Below are positions 34,774 to 45,110 of a DNA stretch of 64,000 nucleotides, piece by piece (within the stretch, counting starts at the first letter, position 1; every line of letters starts with the position of its first letter). The stretch comes from Clostridium brassicae. Its GTDB lineage: Bacteria > Bacillota > Clostridia > Clostridiales > Clostridiaceae. The stretch is from the NCBI RefSeq assembly GCF_026738875.1, contig NZ_JAPQFJ010000001.1, forward strand, positions 62,001 through 126,000, in the 5' to 3' direction. The position numbers were made by a program, and so were the translations under genes. Under the pieces are notes generated by a model. The model was not told the DNA's origin. It was given only the letters and a program-made list of their open reading frames with translations, and searched no databases.

Positions 34774-36066
34774 ATGAATACTAAAATTGAAAAGATAGAA
34801 ACTAATATTGTTAAACTAGAAATAACTGTAGAAAAAGAAAAATTTAATGAAGCAATAAAAAAAGCATATAAAAAAAATGCAAAAAAATTCAATATTCCTG
34901 GTTTTAGAAAAGGAAAAGCACCAATGAACATAATAAAAAGATATTATGGTGAAGGTGTATTTTATGAAGATGCTATAAATGATTGTTGTGAACTTACATA
35001 TCCACAAGCTGTTGAAGAACATAAATTATCTCCTGTAGATTACCCAAAAATAGATATAGCACAAATAGGTTCCGATAAAGATTTTGTTTATACAGCAGAA
35101 GTTACAATTAAACCAGAAGTAACTGTTAGTGAATATAAAGGCTTAGAAGTTAAAAAAGAAAAGTATAATGTAACTGATGAAGAAATCGAAAAACAAGTAA
35201 AAGCTATGCAAGAAAAGAATGCAAGAATAATGACAAAAGAAGATGGAACTGTAGAAAAAGGCGACATAGCTGTAATTGATTTTGAAGGATTTATAGATGG
35301 TGCAGCTTTCGAAGGTGGAAAAGGCGAAGACTATTCATTAGAAATAGGTTCAGGTACATTCATAGATAACTTTGAAGAACAATTAATAGGATTAAAAGCA
35401 TCAGAGGAAAAAGAAATTAATGTAAATTTCCCAGAACAATATGGTAGAGATGACCTAAATGGAAAACCTGCAAATTTCAAAGTTAAAATAAAAGAAATAA
35501 AATCAAAAGAATTACCAGAATTAGATGATGAATTTGCAAAAGAAGTTTCAGAATTTGATACTTTAGAAGAATTAAAAAATGATATAAGAAAGAAAGCAGA
35601 AGAAGCTAATAAAGCTAGAGAAGAAGCAGAATATAAAGAAGCTGTTATAGAGGCAGTATGTAATAAAGCAGAAGTGGAAATTCCAAAAGTAATGATAGAT
35701 AAAGAAGTAGACGTTATGCTTAAAGATTTAGAAATGAGATTACAATATCAAGGATTAGATATTGAAACTTATTACCAATATACAAATAATACAGAAGAAA
35801 AAGTTAGAGAATATATGAAAGAAACAGCAGAAAAAAGAGTTAAAACTGAATTAGTTCTTGAAGAAATAGTTAAATTAGAAAATGTTGAAGTTTCTGCAGA
35901 TGAAATGAAAGAAAGAGCACTTGAAATAGCTAAACAATACGGAAGTAATGAACCTGAAAAAGTAGTAGATGCTATTATGGGTTCTCAAGGAGAATATTTA
36001 AAATCTCAAATAGTAAATGAAAAAGCAATAGAGCTTTTGGTTAATAGCAGCAAGGAAATAGCATAA
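34774..36066 (+). CDS. tig: Trigger factor (ribosome-associated chaperone, peptidyl-prolyl isomerase)
   Basis: Binds nascent chains at the ribosome exit. The 430 residues show the N-terminal ribosome-binding signature [12 protein letters not shown], a central FKBP-type domain (about 160-245, [21 protein letters not shown] cut here as [14 protein letters not shown]) and a long helical C-terminal chaperone arm. I chose ATG 34774 after GGGAGG; the TTG at 34756 lies inside that site. It heads a run of proteolysis genes (clpP, clpX, lonB, lon). Confidence 0.96.
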   Translation: MNTKIEKIETNIVKLEITVEKEKFNEAIKKAYKKNAKKFNIPGFRKGKAPMNIIKRYYGEGVFYEDAINDCCELTYPQAVEEHKLSPVDYPKIDIAQIGSDKDFVYTAEVTIKPEVTVSEYKGLEVKKEKYNVTDEEIEKQVKAMQEKNARIMTKEDGTVEKGDIAVIDFEGFIDGAAFEGGKGEDYSLEIGSGTFIDNFEEQLIGLKASEEKEINVNFPEQYGRDDLNGKPANFKVKIKEIKSKELPELDDEFAKEVSEFDTLEELKNDIRKKAEEANKAREEAEYKEAVIEAVCNKAEVEIPKVMIDKEVDVMLKDLEMRLQYQGLDIETYYQYTNNTEEKVREYMKETAEKRVKTELVLEEIVKLENVEVSADEMKERALEIAKQYGSNEPEKVVDAIMGSQGEYLKSQIVNEKAIELLVNSSKEIA

Positions 36067-36079
36067 ATAGATTAAAAAG

Positions 36080-36110
36080 ATTGCCAGAAATGTTTCTGGC
36101 AATTATTTTA
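36080..36110 (+). terminator. Rho-independent terminator after tig
   Basis: ATTGCCAG pairs with CTGGCAAT, followed by TATTTTA. Confidence 0.8.
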
Positions 36111-36303
36111 CATCAAATTCTTTTATAATATGAATATCATATTAAATATAGGTGATAATCTTAAAGTAAAACTTTTTAATTATAGTATTTATTTATCTAT
36201 AAGTAATTGATAAATTACCTTAGTAGGAAACTTATTTAATACTATTATATTAAAGGTATTAGGGAATATACAAAAATTTAAATAATATTGAGGAGGAGAT
36301 AAA

Positions 36304-36888
36304 ATGAGTTTAGTACCTGTTGTAGTTGAGCAAACTAATAGAGGAGAAAGATCTTATGATATATATTCAAGGCTTTTAAAAGACAGAATAATATTTTTAG
36401 GAGAAGAAGTAAATGATGTTACAGCAAGCCTTATAGTTGCACAATTGTTATTTTTAGAAGGGGAAGATCCAGATAAAGATATAAGCCTTTATATAAATAG
36501 CCCAGGTGGTTCTATTACAGCTGGAATGGCTATATATGATACTATGCAATATGTAAAACCAGATGTATCTACAATATGTGTAGGTATGGCAGCTTCTATG
36601 GGAGCATTTCTTTTAGCAGCAGGAGCAAAAGGAAAGAGATTTGCTCTTCCAAATAGTGAGATAATGATTCACCAGCCACTTGGAGGATTTCAAGGTCAAG
36701 CAACAGATATAGATATTCATGCTAAAAGGATATTGAGAATAAAAGATAAATTAAATACAATATTAAGTGAAAGAACAGGAAAGCCATTAGAACAGATAAA
36801 AAGGGATGTTGAAAGAGATAATTTTATGGAGGCCTACGAAGCAAAAGAATATGGGCTGATTGATGATGTTGTAATTAGAAAGAAATAA
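36304..36888 (+). CDS. clpP: ATP-dependent Clp protease proteolytic subunit
   Basis: The serine protease barrel that works with ClpX. The 194 residues carry the triad Ser98 (GMAASMGAF), His123 (MIHQPLGG) and Asp172 (VERDNF). The start follows GAGGAG. clpX follows 20 bases downstream, so the two are co-transcribed. No CtsR or CIRCE heat-shock operator was found upstream. Confidence 0.97.
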   Translation: MSLVPVVVEQTNRGERSYDIYSRLLKDRIIFLGEEVNDVTASLIVAQLLFLEGEDPDKDISLYINSPGGSITAGMAIYDTMQYVKPDVSTICVGMAASMGAFLLAAGAKGKRFALPNSEIMIHQPLGGFQGQATDIDIHAKRILRIKDKLNTILSERTGKPLEQIKRDVERDNFMEAYEAKEYGLIDDVVIRKK

Positions 36889-36908
36889 AACCTTAGTGAG
36901 GTGTAGAG

Positions 36909-38201
36909 ATGTCTAAATATGATGATAAGAAACAGTTGAAGTGCTCCTTTTGTGGAAAAACTCAAGAGCAAGTTAGAAGACTTATAGCTGGTCCCGGAGT
37001 ATATATATGCGATGAATGCATTGACTTATGTTCAGAAATAATAGCAGATGAATTTGAGGAAAATACTGAGATAGATATAACTTCTCTTCCCAAACCTTAT
37101 GAAATTAAAAACTATTTAGATCAATATGTAATTGGTCAAGAAGGTGCAAAGAAGGCTCTAGCAGTGGCGGTATATAATCACTATAAAAGAATAAATTCAT
37201 CTGTAGATGTAGATGATATTGAACTTCAAAAAAGTAATATATTATTATTAGGTCCAACAGGTTCAGGAAAGACATTACTTGCACAAACTTTAGCAAAGCT
37301 TCTTAATGTTCCATTTGCTATTGCAGATGCTACTACATTAACAGAAGCTGGATATGTTGGTGAAGATGTAGAAAATATATTATTAAAGTTGATTCAAAAT
37401 GCAGATTATGATGTTGAAAAGGCTGAAAAAGGTATAATATATATAGATGAAATAGATAAGATAGCAAGAAAATCAGAAAACCCATCTATAACAAGAGATG
37501 TTTCTGGAGAAGGGGTTCAACAAGCCTTATTAAAGATATTAGAAGGAACTGTAGCCTCAGTACCTCCACAAGGAGGAAGAAAGCATCCACATCAAGAATT
37601 TATACAAATAAATACTTCAAATATATTATTTATTTGTGGTGGAGCTTTTGATGGATTAGACAAGATTATAGAAAAAAGAACTAGAAAAAGTACATTAGGT
37701 TTTGGTTCTGATATACAGTCAAAGAAAGAAAAAGATATAGGGGAGTTATTAAAGGACATAGTACCAGAGGATTTATTGAGATTTGGATTAATTCCTGAAT
37801 TTGTAGGTAGATTACCTATAGTAGTAACACTTCAATCTCTTGATAATGAAGCACTTGTTAGAATATTAAAAGAACCTAAAAATGCTCTTGTTAAACAATA
37901 TGAGAAACTTTTATTGATGGATAATGTTGAACTTCAATTTAAAGATGAGGCATTGAAAGCGATAGCTGATGAAGCTATTGAAAGAAAAACAGGTGCTAGA
38001 GGTCTTAGATCTATAATAGAAGATATTATGAGAGATATTATGTTTGATATACCTTCTAAAGAAGACATTGTAAAAGTTATTATAAATGAAGAAACTATTG
38101 ATAACAAGCAACCAGAGCTTGTGTTAACTGATGGAGAAGAAAGACCTGTTATAAATGGACAGAAACATAAAAGAAAAAAAAGAGGTAGTGAGCCAGCTTA
38201 A
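36909..38201 (+). CDS. clpX: ATP-dependent Clp protease ATP-binding subunit ClpX
   Basis: An AAA+ unfoldase that selects and feeds substrates to ClpP. The 430 residues have an N-terminal zinc-binding domain with Cys12, Cys15, Cys34 and Cys37, Walker A GPTGSGKT (near 118), Walker [10 protein letters not shown] and the C-terminal sensor ARGLRSI. The ClpP-contacting IGF-type loop is present as LGFGSD. A terminator follows immediately. Confidence 0.97.
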   Translation: MSKYDDKKQLKCSFCGKTQEQVRRLIAGPGVYICDECIDLCSEIIADEFEENTEIDITSLPKPYEIKNYLDQYVIGQEGAKKALAVAVYNHYKRINSSVDVDDIELQKSNILLLGPTGSGKTLLAQTLAKLLNVPFAIADATTLTEAGYVGEDVENILLKLIQNADYDVEKAEKGIIYIDEIDKIARKSENPSITRDVSGEGVQQALLKILEGTVASVPPQGGRKHPHQEFIQINTSNILFICGGAFDGLDKIIEKRTRKSTLGFGSDIQSKKEKDIGELLKDIVPEDLLRFGLIPEFVGRLPIVVTLQSLDNEALVRILKEPKNALVKQYEKLLLMDNVELQFKDEALKAIADEAIERKTGARGLRSIIEDIMRDIMFDIPSKEDIVKVIINEETIDNKQPELVLTDGEERPVINGQKHKRKKRGSEPA

Positions 38202-38211
38202 ATTTATTTAT

Positions 38212-38242
38212 AAAAAACACCTATGTATGGGTGTTTTTTTGT
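38212..38242 (+). terminator. Rho-independent terminator after clpX
   Basis: AAAAAACACC pairs with GGGTGTTTTTT. Confidence 0.9.
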
Positions 38243-38402
38243 TTTAGAAAACACAAATTGATAAAATTAAATTGCATTATGTATTAAAAGGGGATTAGTT
38301 TTAATTTTAATATATAATACTGAATATATTACTTTAAAATGTACAAAATATAAAATAAAGAATACAAATTTTTCTACTTTGTGCAGGAAGGTGATAAAAT
38401 AT

Positions 38403-40082
38403 ATGGTTAATAGTTCAGTAGTAAGCTATATTAGTTTATTCGTTACAATAATAATGGGGATGTATTTTTTAAATGCTATTAAGTCGCAGAATGGAAATAA
38501 GGTAGTAGTAAATAGAGAAAATAAAAAAGAAATGGAAAAACTAACAAAATTAAAGTCTATAAATTTAACAGAACCGCTTACAGAAAAAAGTAGGCCCACT
38601 ATGTTTAAAGATGTTATAGGTCAAGAAAATGGGATAAAGTCTTTAAAGGCAGCTATATGTGGACCTAATCCTCAGCATGTTATAATATATGGTCCACCTG
38701 GGGTTGGTAAAACTGCTGCAGCTAGGTTAGTTTTAGAATATGTAAAAAAACAAAAGGATTCTCCTTTTCAAGAAGAGGCTAAATTTGTAGAAATTGATGC
38801 TACTACTGTTCGTTTTGATGATAGAGGAATTGCAGATCCATTAATTGGTTCTGTACATGACCCTATATACCAAGGAGCAGGTGCTTTTGGAGCAGCAGGT
38901 ATACCACAACCAAAATCAGGAGCGGTTACAAAGGCACATGGAGGTATATTGTTTATAGACGAGATAGGAGAATTACATCCAATAGAAATGAATAAACTTT
39001 TAAAGGTTATGGAAGATAGAAAGGTTTTTTTAGATAGTGCTTATTATAATTCAGAAGATCCTAATATGCCATTATACGTAAAAGAGATTTTTGATAATGG
39101 CCTTCCTGCCGATTTTAGATTGATAGGAGCAACAACAAGAAATCCAGAGGAAATATGTCCTGCTTTAAGATCTAGATGTGTAGAAATATTTTTCAGAGCA
39201 TTATTGCAGGAGGAAATAGAGGAAATAGCAGAAAATGCTGCCACAAAAGCTGGATTTAAAATAGATTCTATATCTAAAAAGTTAGTAGGGAAATATGCTA
39301 GTAATGGAAGAGAAGCTGTAAGCTTAGTGCAACTTGGAGTTGGAATTGCTTTAAATGAAAAACGAGATATAATAAAATCAGATGATATAGAATGGATAAT
39401 AGAAAATGGACAATATTCTCCAAGACCTGAAAAGAGCATTCCAGAAGAACCTCAAGTAGGATATGTAAATGGGCTTGCGGTATATGGAGCTAATATGGGT
39501 ACAATTATGGAAATAGAAGCTTCTTGTCAGAAAGCAGATTCTACAAAAGGTAAACTAATAATTACAGGTATAGTAGAAGAAGAGGAACTTAGTAATCAAA
39601 GTAAAAAACTTATAATGAAGAGTACAGCTAGGAGTTCAGTTGAAAATGCCGTAACAGTACTAAAAAAGATATTTAATATACAATGTGATAAATATGACAT
39701 ACATATTAATTTCCCAGGAGGGATGCCTGTAGATGGGCCTTCTGCCGGTATAAGTATAACAACAGCTATATATAGTGCTATTAAAGGAATACCTGTAAAT
39801 AATAAAGTTGCTATGACAGGAGAAATTTCATTACATGGAAAGGTTAAGCCTATAGGAGGAGTAAATGCTAAGATTTCTGCAGCTAAAAAAGCAGGATCGA
39901 AAATAATTATTATACCTAAAGAAAATTGGCAAGATATATTTGAAAGTGAAAATGAAGTTAAAATTATACCTGTAACTAATATTAAAGATGTGATAAACAT
40001 AGCATTGAGTAGTGACAATAATAGTGAAATTTTATTAGATGTAAATTCAGGTGTAGATGTATTAAGTGCAGAATCTATTTAA
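38403..40082 (+). CDS. lonB: ATP-dependent protease LonB
   Basis: A membrane-tethered AAA+ protease; in Bacillus LonB is linked to sporulation. The 559 residues start with a hydrophobic segment (about 8-28), then the AAA+ domain with [11 protein letters not shown] and ILFIDEIGEL, then a Lon-type protease domain with the catalytic Ser in DGPSAGIS and Lys in the KAGSKIIIIP region. The ATG follows GGAAGGTGAT; a TTG eight codons upstream is unlikely. The order clpX-lonB-lon-engB matches the Bacillus subtilis clpX-lonB-lonA-ysxC cluster. Confidence 0.94.
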   Translation: MVNSSVVSYISLFVTIIMGMYFLNAIKSQNGNKVVVNRENKKEMEKLTKLKSINLTEPLTEKSRPTMFKDVIGQENGIKSLKAAICGPNPQHVIIYGPPGVGKTAAARLVLEYVKKQKDSPFQEEAKFVEIDATTVRFDDRGIADPLIGSVHDPIYQGAGAFGAAGIPQPKSGAVTKAHGGILFIDEIGELHPIEMNKLLKVMEDRKVFLDSAYYNSEDPNMPLYVKEIFDNGLPADFRLIGATTRNPEEICPALRSRCVEIFFRALLQEEIEEIAENAATKAGFKIDSISKKLVGKYASNGREAVSLVQLGVGIALNEKRDIIKSDDIEWIIENGQYSPRPEKSIPEEPQVGYVNGLAVYGANMGTIMEIEASCQKADSTKGKLIITGIVEEEELSNQSKKLIMKSTARSSVENAVTVLKKIFNIQCDKYDIHINFPGGMPVDGPSAGISITTAIYSAIKGIPVNNKVAMTGEISLHGKVKPIGGVNAKISAAKKAGSKIIIIPKENWQDIFESENEVKIIPVTNIKDVINIALSSDNNSEILLDVNSGVDVLSAESI

Positions 40083-40134
40083 ACTTTAAGTAAACCCCTC
40101 ACTATAAAAAAGTAAGGGGTTTACTTAAAGTTTA
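40082..40134 (+). terminator. Strong terminator after lonB
   Basis: AACTTTAAGTAAACCCCT pairs with AGGGGTTTACTTAAAGTT. It begins at the lonB stop codon. Confidence 0.93.
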
Positions 40135-40418
40135 TTCAATATTTATCATGGCTATGACCATGAATAAGTGTTTCTAAACTTAGATTGAATAAAAAATCTA
40201 CCTAAAGTTTAAAGTACTTTTTATTAAAGTTAGGTTTAATTATAATATACTTTAGTAAAGGTGTTAAGCAAATTTAATTAAAAACAGTGTTATTTAAGGT
40301 ATGATATAATTAAACTAATTGAAAAAAATATTGTTTATAGGTATAATAGCATAGTATCAAATAAATATAGGCATTATATACCATGAAAATAAAGAAAACA
40401 GAGAAATGAGGGGAAAAT
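40135..40418 (+). other. lon upstream region
   Basis: It contains no gene. It is AT-rich with several -10-like hexamers (for example TATAAT near 40243 and 40303) and presumably carries the lon promoter. I see no CIRCE or CtsR repeat. Confidence 0.5.
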
Positions 40419-42755
40419 ATGGAAAAAGAATTAAAAGTTCTTCCTTTAATTCCTTTAAGAGGTATAACAATATTTCCTCATATGATATTACATTTTGATG
40501 TAGGTAGGGAAAAATCTTTACTTGCTATTGAAGAGGCTATGTTAAATGGGCAGGAAATATTTTTAGTTTCACAAAGAGAAGCTAAAATAGAAGAACCTGA
40601 GGAAAAGGATATTTATAGTATAGGAACTATATGTAATATAAAACAAATTCTGAAGTTGCCAGGAAATACAATAAGAGTTTTAGTAGAAGGCCAAAATAGA
40701 GCAAGATTAACTAGTTATATTCAAAAAGAACCTTTTTTAAAAACAGATGTGGAAATATTAGAATATGAACAATGTAAAGATAAAGATAAGTGTGAAGCTT
40801 TGATTCGTTCAATAGAAAAAGAGTTTGAAGAATATGCTAGATTGTCTAATAGCGTTTCTCCTGAGGCTCTAGAAAATTTAGATGATTTAGATGATCCAGG
40901 AAGATTTGCTGATATTATAAGTTCATATTTAACATTAAAAGAGAGTAAAAAGCAAGAATTACTTGAAGCATATGAAGTATATGATAGATTAGAAAAGCTT
41001 TTATTAATAATAACTAATGAAGTTGAGATATTAAAGATAGAAAAGAAAATTGGGCTTAAAGTAAAAAGTAAGATAGATAAGTCTCAAAAAGAATATTTTT
41101 TAAGAGAACAAATGAGAGCTATACAAGAAGAGCTTGGAGATGAAGATGAGAGCAAGAAGGAAATTGAAGAGTATTCACAAAAAATAAGTAAAGCAAAACT
41201 TCCAAAAGAAGTTAAAGAAAAGGCCTTATATGAGTTGAATAGATTAAATAGTATGGGGAATTATTCAGCAGAAGGTGGAGTAATAAGAACCTACCTAGAT
41301 TGTATATTAGATATTCCATGGAATAAAAGAACAAAGGATAATTTAGAAATAAAAAGAGCTAGAGAAGTATTAGAAAACGAACATTATGGACTTAAAGATG
41401 TTAAAGATAGAATAATTGAATTTTTAGCGGTTAAAAGTATGAGTAAGTCGTTAAAAGGACCTATACTATGTTTAGTTGGACCTCCAGGAGTAGGTAAAAC
41501 ATCTATAGCTCGATCTATAGCAAATGCATTAAATAGAAACTTTGTAAGAATGTCTCTAGGTGGAGTTAGAGATGAAGCTGAGATAAGAGGTCACAGAAAA
41601 ACTTATGTTGGAGCTATTCCAGGAAGAATAGTTAATGGTATGAAAAAGGCTAAATCTAAGAACCCATTATTTTTATTAGATGAAATAGATAAGATGAGTG
41701 GAGATTTTAGAGGGGATCCGGCAAGCGCACTTCTTGAAGTTTTAGATAGTGAGCAGAATAAAACATTTAGAGATCATTATTTAGAACTTGATTTAGATTT
41801 ATCTGAAGTTATGTTTATAACTACGGCAAATACTTTAGATACTATTCCGAGACCATTGCTTGATAGAATGGAAATAATAGATGTATCAGGATATACTTAT
41901 GAGGAAAAATTCCACATTGCTAAAAGGTATCTTATACCAAAGCAATTTGAGGAGCATAATTTAGAAAAAGGTAAGATAACTTTTTCAGATAGGGCAATAT
42001 CATTTATTATAGAGAATTATACAAGGGAATCAGGGGTTAGAAGTTTAGAAAGAAAGATAGCTTCAGTTATTAGAAAAGCTATTGCAGATATGTTAGAAAG
42101 AGATAAAGTTAAAATAACTATAACAGTAAACCATGTAAATAAATATTTAGGTCCTGAGATATACACTTATGATAAAGCTGATAAAACTGATAAAGTTGGT
42201 GTGGTCATGGGAATGGCATGGACAGGATATGGAGGAGACACCCTTCCTGTGGAAGTTAGTATTATGCCAGGTAGAGGAAAGCTTCAGTTAACGGGCCAAT
42301 TAGGAGATGTAATGAAGGAATCAGCAGAAGCAGGATACAGCTATGTAAGGGCAAATGCTGATAAATATGGAATAAATCCTGATTTTTATAAAGAAAAAGA
42401 TGTTCATATACATGCACCAGAAGGAGCGGTACCTAAAGATGGACCATCTGCAGGTGTAACAATGATAACTGCAATGGTATCTGCTTTAAATAATAAAAAG
42501 GTGAAACACAATGTTGCCATGACGGGTGAAATTACTCTTACAGGAAGGGTAATTGCTATTGGTGGATTGAAAGAAAAAACACTTGCAGCTTTTAGAGCAG
42601 GCATAGATACAATAATAATACCGAAAGCAAATGAAAAAGACTTAAGAAAAATACCTAAATCCATACTTAGCAAAATAAAGGTTATACTTGCTGAAAAGAT
42701 TGAAGATGTATTAGAAAATGTTTTTGTAGAGGAGAGTACAAATGATAATGATTAA
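40419..42755 (+). CDS. lon: ATP-dependent protease La (LonA)
   Basis: A soluble homo-oligomeric AAA+ serine protease for damaged and regulatory proteins. The 778 residues contain the N-terminal LON substrate domain ([15 protein letters not shown]), a coiled region, Walker [10 protein letters not shown], Walker [11 protein letters not shown] and the Ser-Lys protease domain with [10 protein letters not shown] and the Lys in [13 protein letters not shown]. Its end overlaps engB by 14 bases. Confidence 0.97.
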   Translation: MEKELKVLPLIPLRGITIFPHMILHFDVGREKSLLAIEEAMLNGQEIFLVSQREAKIEEPEEKDIYSIGTICNIKQILKLPGNTIRVLVEGQNRARLTSYIQKEPFLKTDVEILEYEQCKDKDKCEALIRSIEKEFEEYARLSNSVSPEALENLDDLDDPGRFADIISSYLTLKESKKQELLEAYEVYDRLEKLLLIITNEVEILKIEKKIGLKVKSKIDKSQKEYFLREQMRAIQEELGDEDESKKEIEEYSQKISKAKLPKEVKEKALYELNRLNSMGNYSAEGGVIRTYLDCILDIPWNKRTKDNLEIKRAREVLENEHYGLKDVKDRIIEFLAVKSMSKSLKGPILCLVGPPGVGKTSIARSIANALNRNFVRMSLGGVRDEAEIRGHRKTYVGAIPGRIVNGMKKAKSKNPLFLLDEIDKMSGDFRGDPASALLEVLDSEQNKTFRDHYLELDLDLSEVMFITTANTLDTIPRPLLDRMEIIDVSGYTYEEKFHIAKRYLIPKQFEEHNLEKGKITFSDRAISFIIENYTRESGVRSLERKIASVIRKAIADMLERDKVKITITVNHVNKYLGPEIYTYDKADKTDKVGVVMGMAWTGYGGDTLPVEVSIMPGRGKLQLTGQLGDVMKESAEAGYSYVRANADKYGINPDFYKEKDVHIHAPEGAVPKDGPSAGVTMITAMVSALNNKKVKHNVAMTGEITLTGRVIAIGGLKEKTLAAFRAGIDTIIIPKANEKDLRKIPKSILSKIKVILAEKIEDVLENVFVEESTNDND

Positions 42756-43326
42756 AAACTCAGAGTTTATAATATCTGCAGTTAATCCATCTCAATATCC
42801 TACTGATAATAGGGTAGAGATAGCTTTTGTGGGAAGATCTAATGCAGGCAAATCTTCTTTAATTAATACTATAACTAACAGAAGAAAACTTGCAAAAACA
42901 AGTGGTACTCCAGGTAAAACAAGACTTATAAATTTTTTTCTAATAAATGATGAATTTTATTTTGTGGATTTACCTGGATATGGATTTGCTAAGGTATCTA
43001 AGAAAGAGCAGGAAAAGTGGGGGGGGATGATGGAGAAATATCTTATTAATAGACCCCAACTAAAAACAATAGTCTTACTTGTAGATTCCAGACATAAACC
43101 AACACAAGATGATGTGCATATGTATGAATGGATTAAGCATTATGGTTATGAGGCGGTAATTGTTGCGACTAAATCGGATAAAATTAAGAGAAGTGAGTTT
43201 AAGAAAAATGAAAAAATTATAAAGGAAACCTTAAAATTTAGAGGAGATGATAAATTTATTTTCTTTTCTTCTCTTAATAAAGCAGGTAAGGAAGAATTAA
43301 CAGAAATGTTAATATCAGATATATAA
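42742..43326 (+). CDS. engB: Ribosome biogenesis GTP-binding protein EngB (YsxC/YihA)
   Basis: An essential small GTPase for 50S subunit assembly. The 194 residues have G1 [10 protein letters not shown], the switch region [14 protein letters not shown]3 VDLPGYGFA and G4 TKSDK. The first ATG (42742) and the third codon ATG (42748) are both usable after GGAGAG; the first is given. The overlap with lon suggests coupled translation, as in Bacillus. Confidence 0.96.
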   Translation: MIMIKNSEFIISAVNPSQYPTDNRVEIAFVGRSNAGKSSLINTITNRRKLAKTSGTPGKTRLINFFLINDEFYFVDLPGYGFAKVSKKEQEKWGGMMEKYLINRPQLKTIVLLVDSRHKPTQDDVHMYEWIKHYGYEAVIVATKSDKIKRSEFKKNEKIIKETLKFRGDDKFIFFSSLNKAGKEELTEMLISDI

Positions 43327-43414
43327 AAAGTTATCTAGGATGTTATTTTATTTGCATTACAATCTATAAAAATATTATGTTAGAGTACTAACAGTGAACA
43401 CTAGATAAGTGGAA

Positions 43415-43458
43415 ATAAACATGCAGTAAGAAAAAATACTGCATGTTTATTTTTTTTG
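43415..43458 (+). terminator. Rho-independent terminator after engB
   Basis: ATAAACATGCAGTA pairs with TACTGCATGTTTAT, followed by eight T residues. Confidence 0.93.
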
Positions 43459-43537
43459 TGTCAAAACAAAACCTAAATGAATAGTATGTATTATACAACA
43501 AATGATGAAATTTAAAGGGCAGAAAGGGGGAGGTAAA

Positions 43538-44080
43538 GTGGATTTAAACGATTTGGATATGAATAGCATAAGTTCATTGATAAACAGTTTAACAGCCGGT
43601 AATGATGGGGAAAATAATTTTGGTAACATTGATAAAATCGCAGGGCTTTTAGGTAATGCTGGCCTTGGATCAGGAAGCAGATTCCCTCTGCTCTTGATTA
43701 TAATATTATTTCTATTATGTTGTTGTAATAAAAATAATGGTGGAAATAATAATTGTTGCCAACAATGTTGTTACCGATGTTATGGTAAAAAACGTAGAAA
43801 ACACAGGAGATGTTGTTGTGAGTGCTGTAGATGCGGAGGCGGAAACTGTGGATATGGATGTTGCGATAGCTGTGGTAGTTCCGGCAATTGCGGCGGATGT
43901 GGAAGCGGTGGAGGTGGCATCTTAATAATCTTATTATTACTATTCTTCTTCCTTAATGGAAAGAAATGTAATTTAAGTGCTATTAATGACATCTTCAAGT
44001 CAACCCAAGGACAACAAGAGCAACAAGAACAAGAACAAGAACCAGAAGTTGAGATTGTAGAAACTAACGAAGAAGAATAG
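43538..44080 (+). CDS. Cys/Gly-rich protein with two hydrophobic segments, unknown function
   Basis: No family recognised. I chose GTG 43538 because GGGGGAGG (43526-43533) is just upstream; the ATGs at 43502-43505 have no ribosome binding site. The 180 residues comprise a short Asn/Leu/Ser-rich N-terminus, hydrophobic segment 49-62, a Cys/Gly/Arg-rich middle with 20 cysteines between 61 and 121 (CCCECCRCGGGNCGYGCC), hydrophobic segment 127-139, and a Gln/Glu-rich acidic tail. Such density of cysteine suggests a cross-linked surface or spore-coat protein, or metal binding (inference). The N-terminal motif recurs in the protein at 44446. Confidence 0.75.
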   Translation: MDLNDLDMNSISSLINSLTAGNDGENNFGNIDKIAGLLGNAGLGSGSRFPLLLIIILFLLCCCNKNNGGNNNCCQQCCYRCYGKKRRKHRRCCCECCRCGGGNCGYGCCDSCGSSGNCGGCGSGGGGILIILLLLFFFLNGKKCNLSAINDIFKSTQGQQEQQEQEQEPEVEIVETNEEE

Positions 44081-44119
44081 ATTACATTGAAACCATGGCC
44101 CAAGAAAGGGGGGTTTAGT

Positions 44120-44398
44120 ATGTCAAGAAAATGTAAGTGCAAGTGCGAATATGATTGTATGTGCGGATGTAACAGAGGATGCGGATGGAATAGAGGATGT
44201 GGATTTAATAGAGGATACGGTATAGGAAATATAGGTGGAGGATGCTGCTGTGGAGGATTTGATCCATGTAGATTAGCATTATTCCTACTAGTATTAAAGA
44301 AAGCATGTATAATTGATAGCGAAACAGGAACATTGTTAATATTCTTATTCTTACTTTGCTGTGGAGGATTCAAAAGACAAGGTTTATGCTGTTGTTAG
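44120..44398 (+). CDS. Small Cys-rich protein with NRGCG repeats, unknown function
   Basis: A 92-residue protein with 18 cysteines. It starts at ATG 44120 after AAAGGGGGG. The N-terminal third is KCKCKCEYDCMCGC, then three imperfect NRG(C/Y)G repeats, then hydrophobic stretches (about 51-63 and 72-81) and a CCC C-terminus. It lies 39 bases after the previous Cys-rich gene and shares its composition, so they probably work together, perhaps in a disulfide-linked spore or envelope layer. No known family is recognised. Confidence 0.7.
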   Translation: MSRKCKCKCEYDCMCGCNRGCGWNRGCGFNRGYGIGNIGGGCCCGGFDPCRLALFLLVLKKACIIDSETGTLLIFLFLLCCGGFKRQGLCCC

Positions 44399-44403
44399 TA
44401 AAA

Positions 44404-44430
44404 AGGGAGAGCTTGAAGCTCTCCCATTTA
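44404..44430 (+). terminator. Stem-loop after the small Cys-rich gene
   Basis: GGGAGAGCTT pairs with AAGCTCTCCC, followed by ATTTAT. The T run is weak, so readthrough to the gene at 44446 is plausible. Confidence 0.6.
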
Positions 44431-44445
44431 TAAAGAGGTGATGGA

Positions 44446-45015
44446 ATGGGAAAGCATAGAAAGCATAAAAAAGGGAATGAAGATCCATACATGAATAATT
44501 ATGATGATATAAGTGATGAAAATAATAATTTTGACATAAGTAATTTTGATATAAATAATTTTGATATAAATAATTTAACATCTATGTTAAATAATATAGA
44601 TATAAAACAGATAGCATCTCTTTTAAATATTTTATCAGGTGGAAATAATCAAGAAAAAAATTTTGCAAAAAACGTAGAAGATATAAACAATGAAGGAGAT
44701 GTAAAAGATATAAAAGATATAAAAGATATAAAAGATATAAAAGATATAAAAGATATAAAAGAAGAAATTCCACAAAATGATTATAACAACATAGATTTAG
44801 AGGAAGGAAACATTATAGATGGTGAAATGAACATATACAAAAAGCCAGAGGTTAAAAGAAGTAAAAGAAGAAGGAAAAGAAGAAAACTAAAGCCAGATGA
44901 TGAAATAGTTAATTTACTAATTGCTATAAAAGGCATTACTGATTTTGAGAAATCTAAGAAGTTAGAAAAAGTTATAAGATTATATATAGCTGAAGACAAT
45001 GAAAAGACTTCCTAA
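44446..45015 (+). CDS. Low-complexity Asn/Asp/Lys repeat protein, unknown function
   Basis: A 189-residue hydrophilic protein, no family recognised. It has a His/Lys-rich start, three NFDIN pentads (about 28-42), the segment LTSMLNNIDIKQIASLLN, seven KDI tripeptides (about 86-106), a basic block KRSKRRRKRRKLK and a short folded-looking C-terminus (EIVNLLIAIKGITDFEKSKK). The segment with LLN and SGGNNQEKNF mirrors the N-terminus of the 43538 protein (LINSLTAGNDGENNF), pointing to a shared interaction motif. The ribosome binding site is AGAGGTGATG. The terminator stem includes the stop codon. Confidence 0.72.
   Translation: MGKHRKHKKGNEDPYMNNYDDISDENNNFDISNFDINNFDINNLTSMLNNIDIKQIASLLNILSGGNNQEKNFAKNVEDINNEGDVKDIKDIKDIKDIKDIKDIKEEIPQNDYNNIDLEEGNIIDGEMNIYKKPEVKRSKRRRKRRKLKPDDEIVNLLIAIKGITDFEKSKKLEKVIRLYIAEDNEKTS
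44527..44571 (+). repeat. Three tandem 15-bp repeats
   Basis: AATTTTGATATAAAT occurs three times in a row with two changes in the first copy, encoding NFDIS-NFDIN-NFDIN. Confidence 0.9.
44701..44763 (+). repeat. Seven tandem 9-bp repeats inside a coding region
   Basis: ATAAAAGAT is repeated in frame seven times (the first and last units vary slightly), encoding KDI tripeptides. The number of copies can change without a frameshift. Confidence 0.95.
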
Positions 45016-45031
45016 ATGGGAAGTTTTTTAA
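45005..45031 (+). terminator. Terminator overlapping the stop codon of the repeat-protein gene
   Basis: GACTTCC and GGGAAGT form the stem around the TAA stop, followed by six T residues. Confidence 0.8.
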
Positions 45032-45110
45032 TTACACAATTTCCTTGACTGATAAAAAAACTATAAAAATATAAATAAAGTGAATAAAATTTTTGTTATG
45101 GGTTAATATA

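Noticed and set aside
39044-40018. Antisense open frames inside lonB
   Set aside because: Shadows of the lonB coding sequence with no ribosome binding site or recognisable protein.
40135-40418. Heat-shock operators (CIRCE or CtsR) before lon
   Set aside because: Neither the TTAGCACTC/GAGTGCTAA repeat nor the tandem GGTCAAA repeat was found.
43737-43925. Plus-strand open frame inside the Cys-rich gene, Val/Ala-rich
   Set aside because: An out-of-frame reading of the Cys-rich segment; no initiation signal.
43780-44373. Long antisense open frame (about 197 codons), Pro/His/Leu-rich
   Set aside because: It is the complement of the Cys/Gly-rich genes; no ribosome binding site, and the composition follows from codon bias on the other strand.
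44701-44763. CRISPR array
   Set aside because: The units are contiguous 9-mers in frame within a gene, with no spacers and no cas genes nearby.
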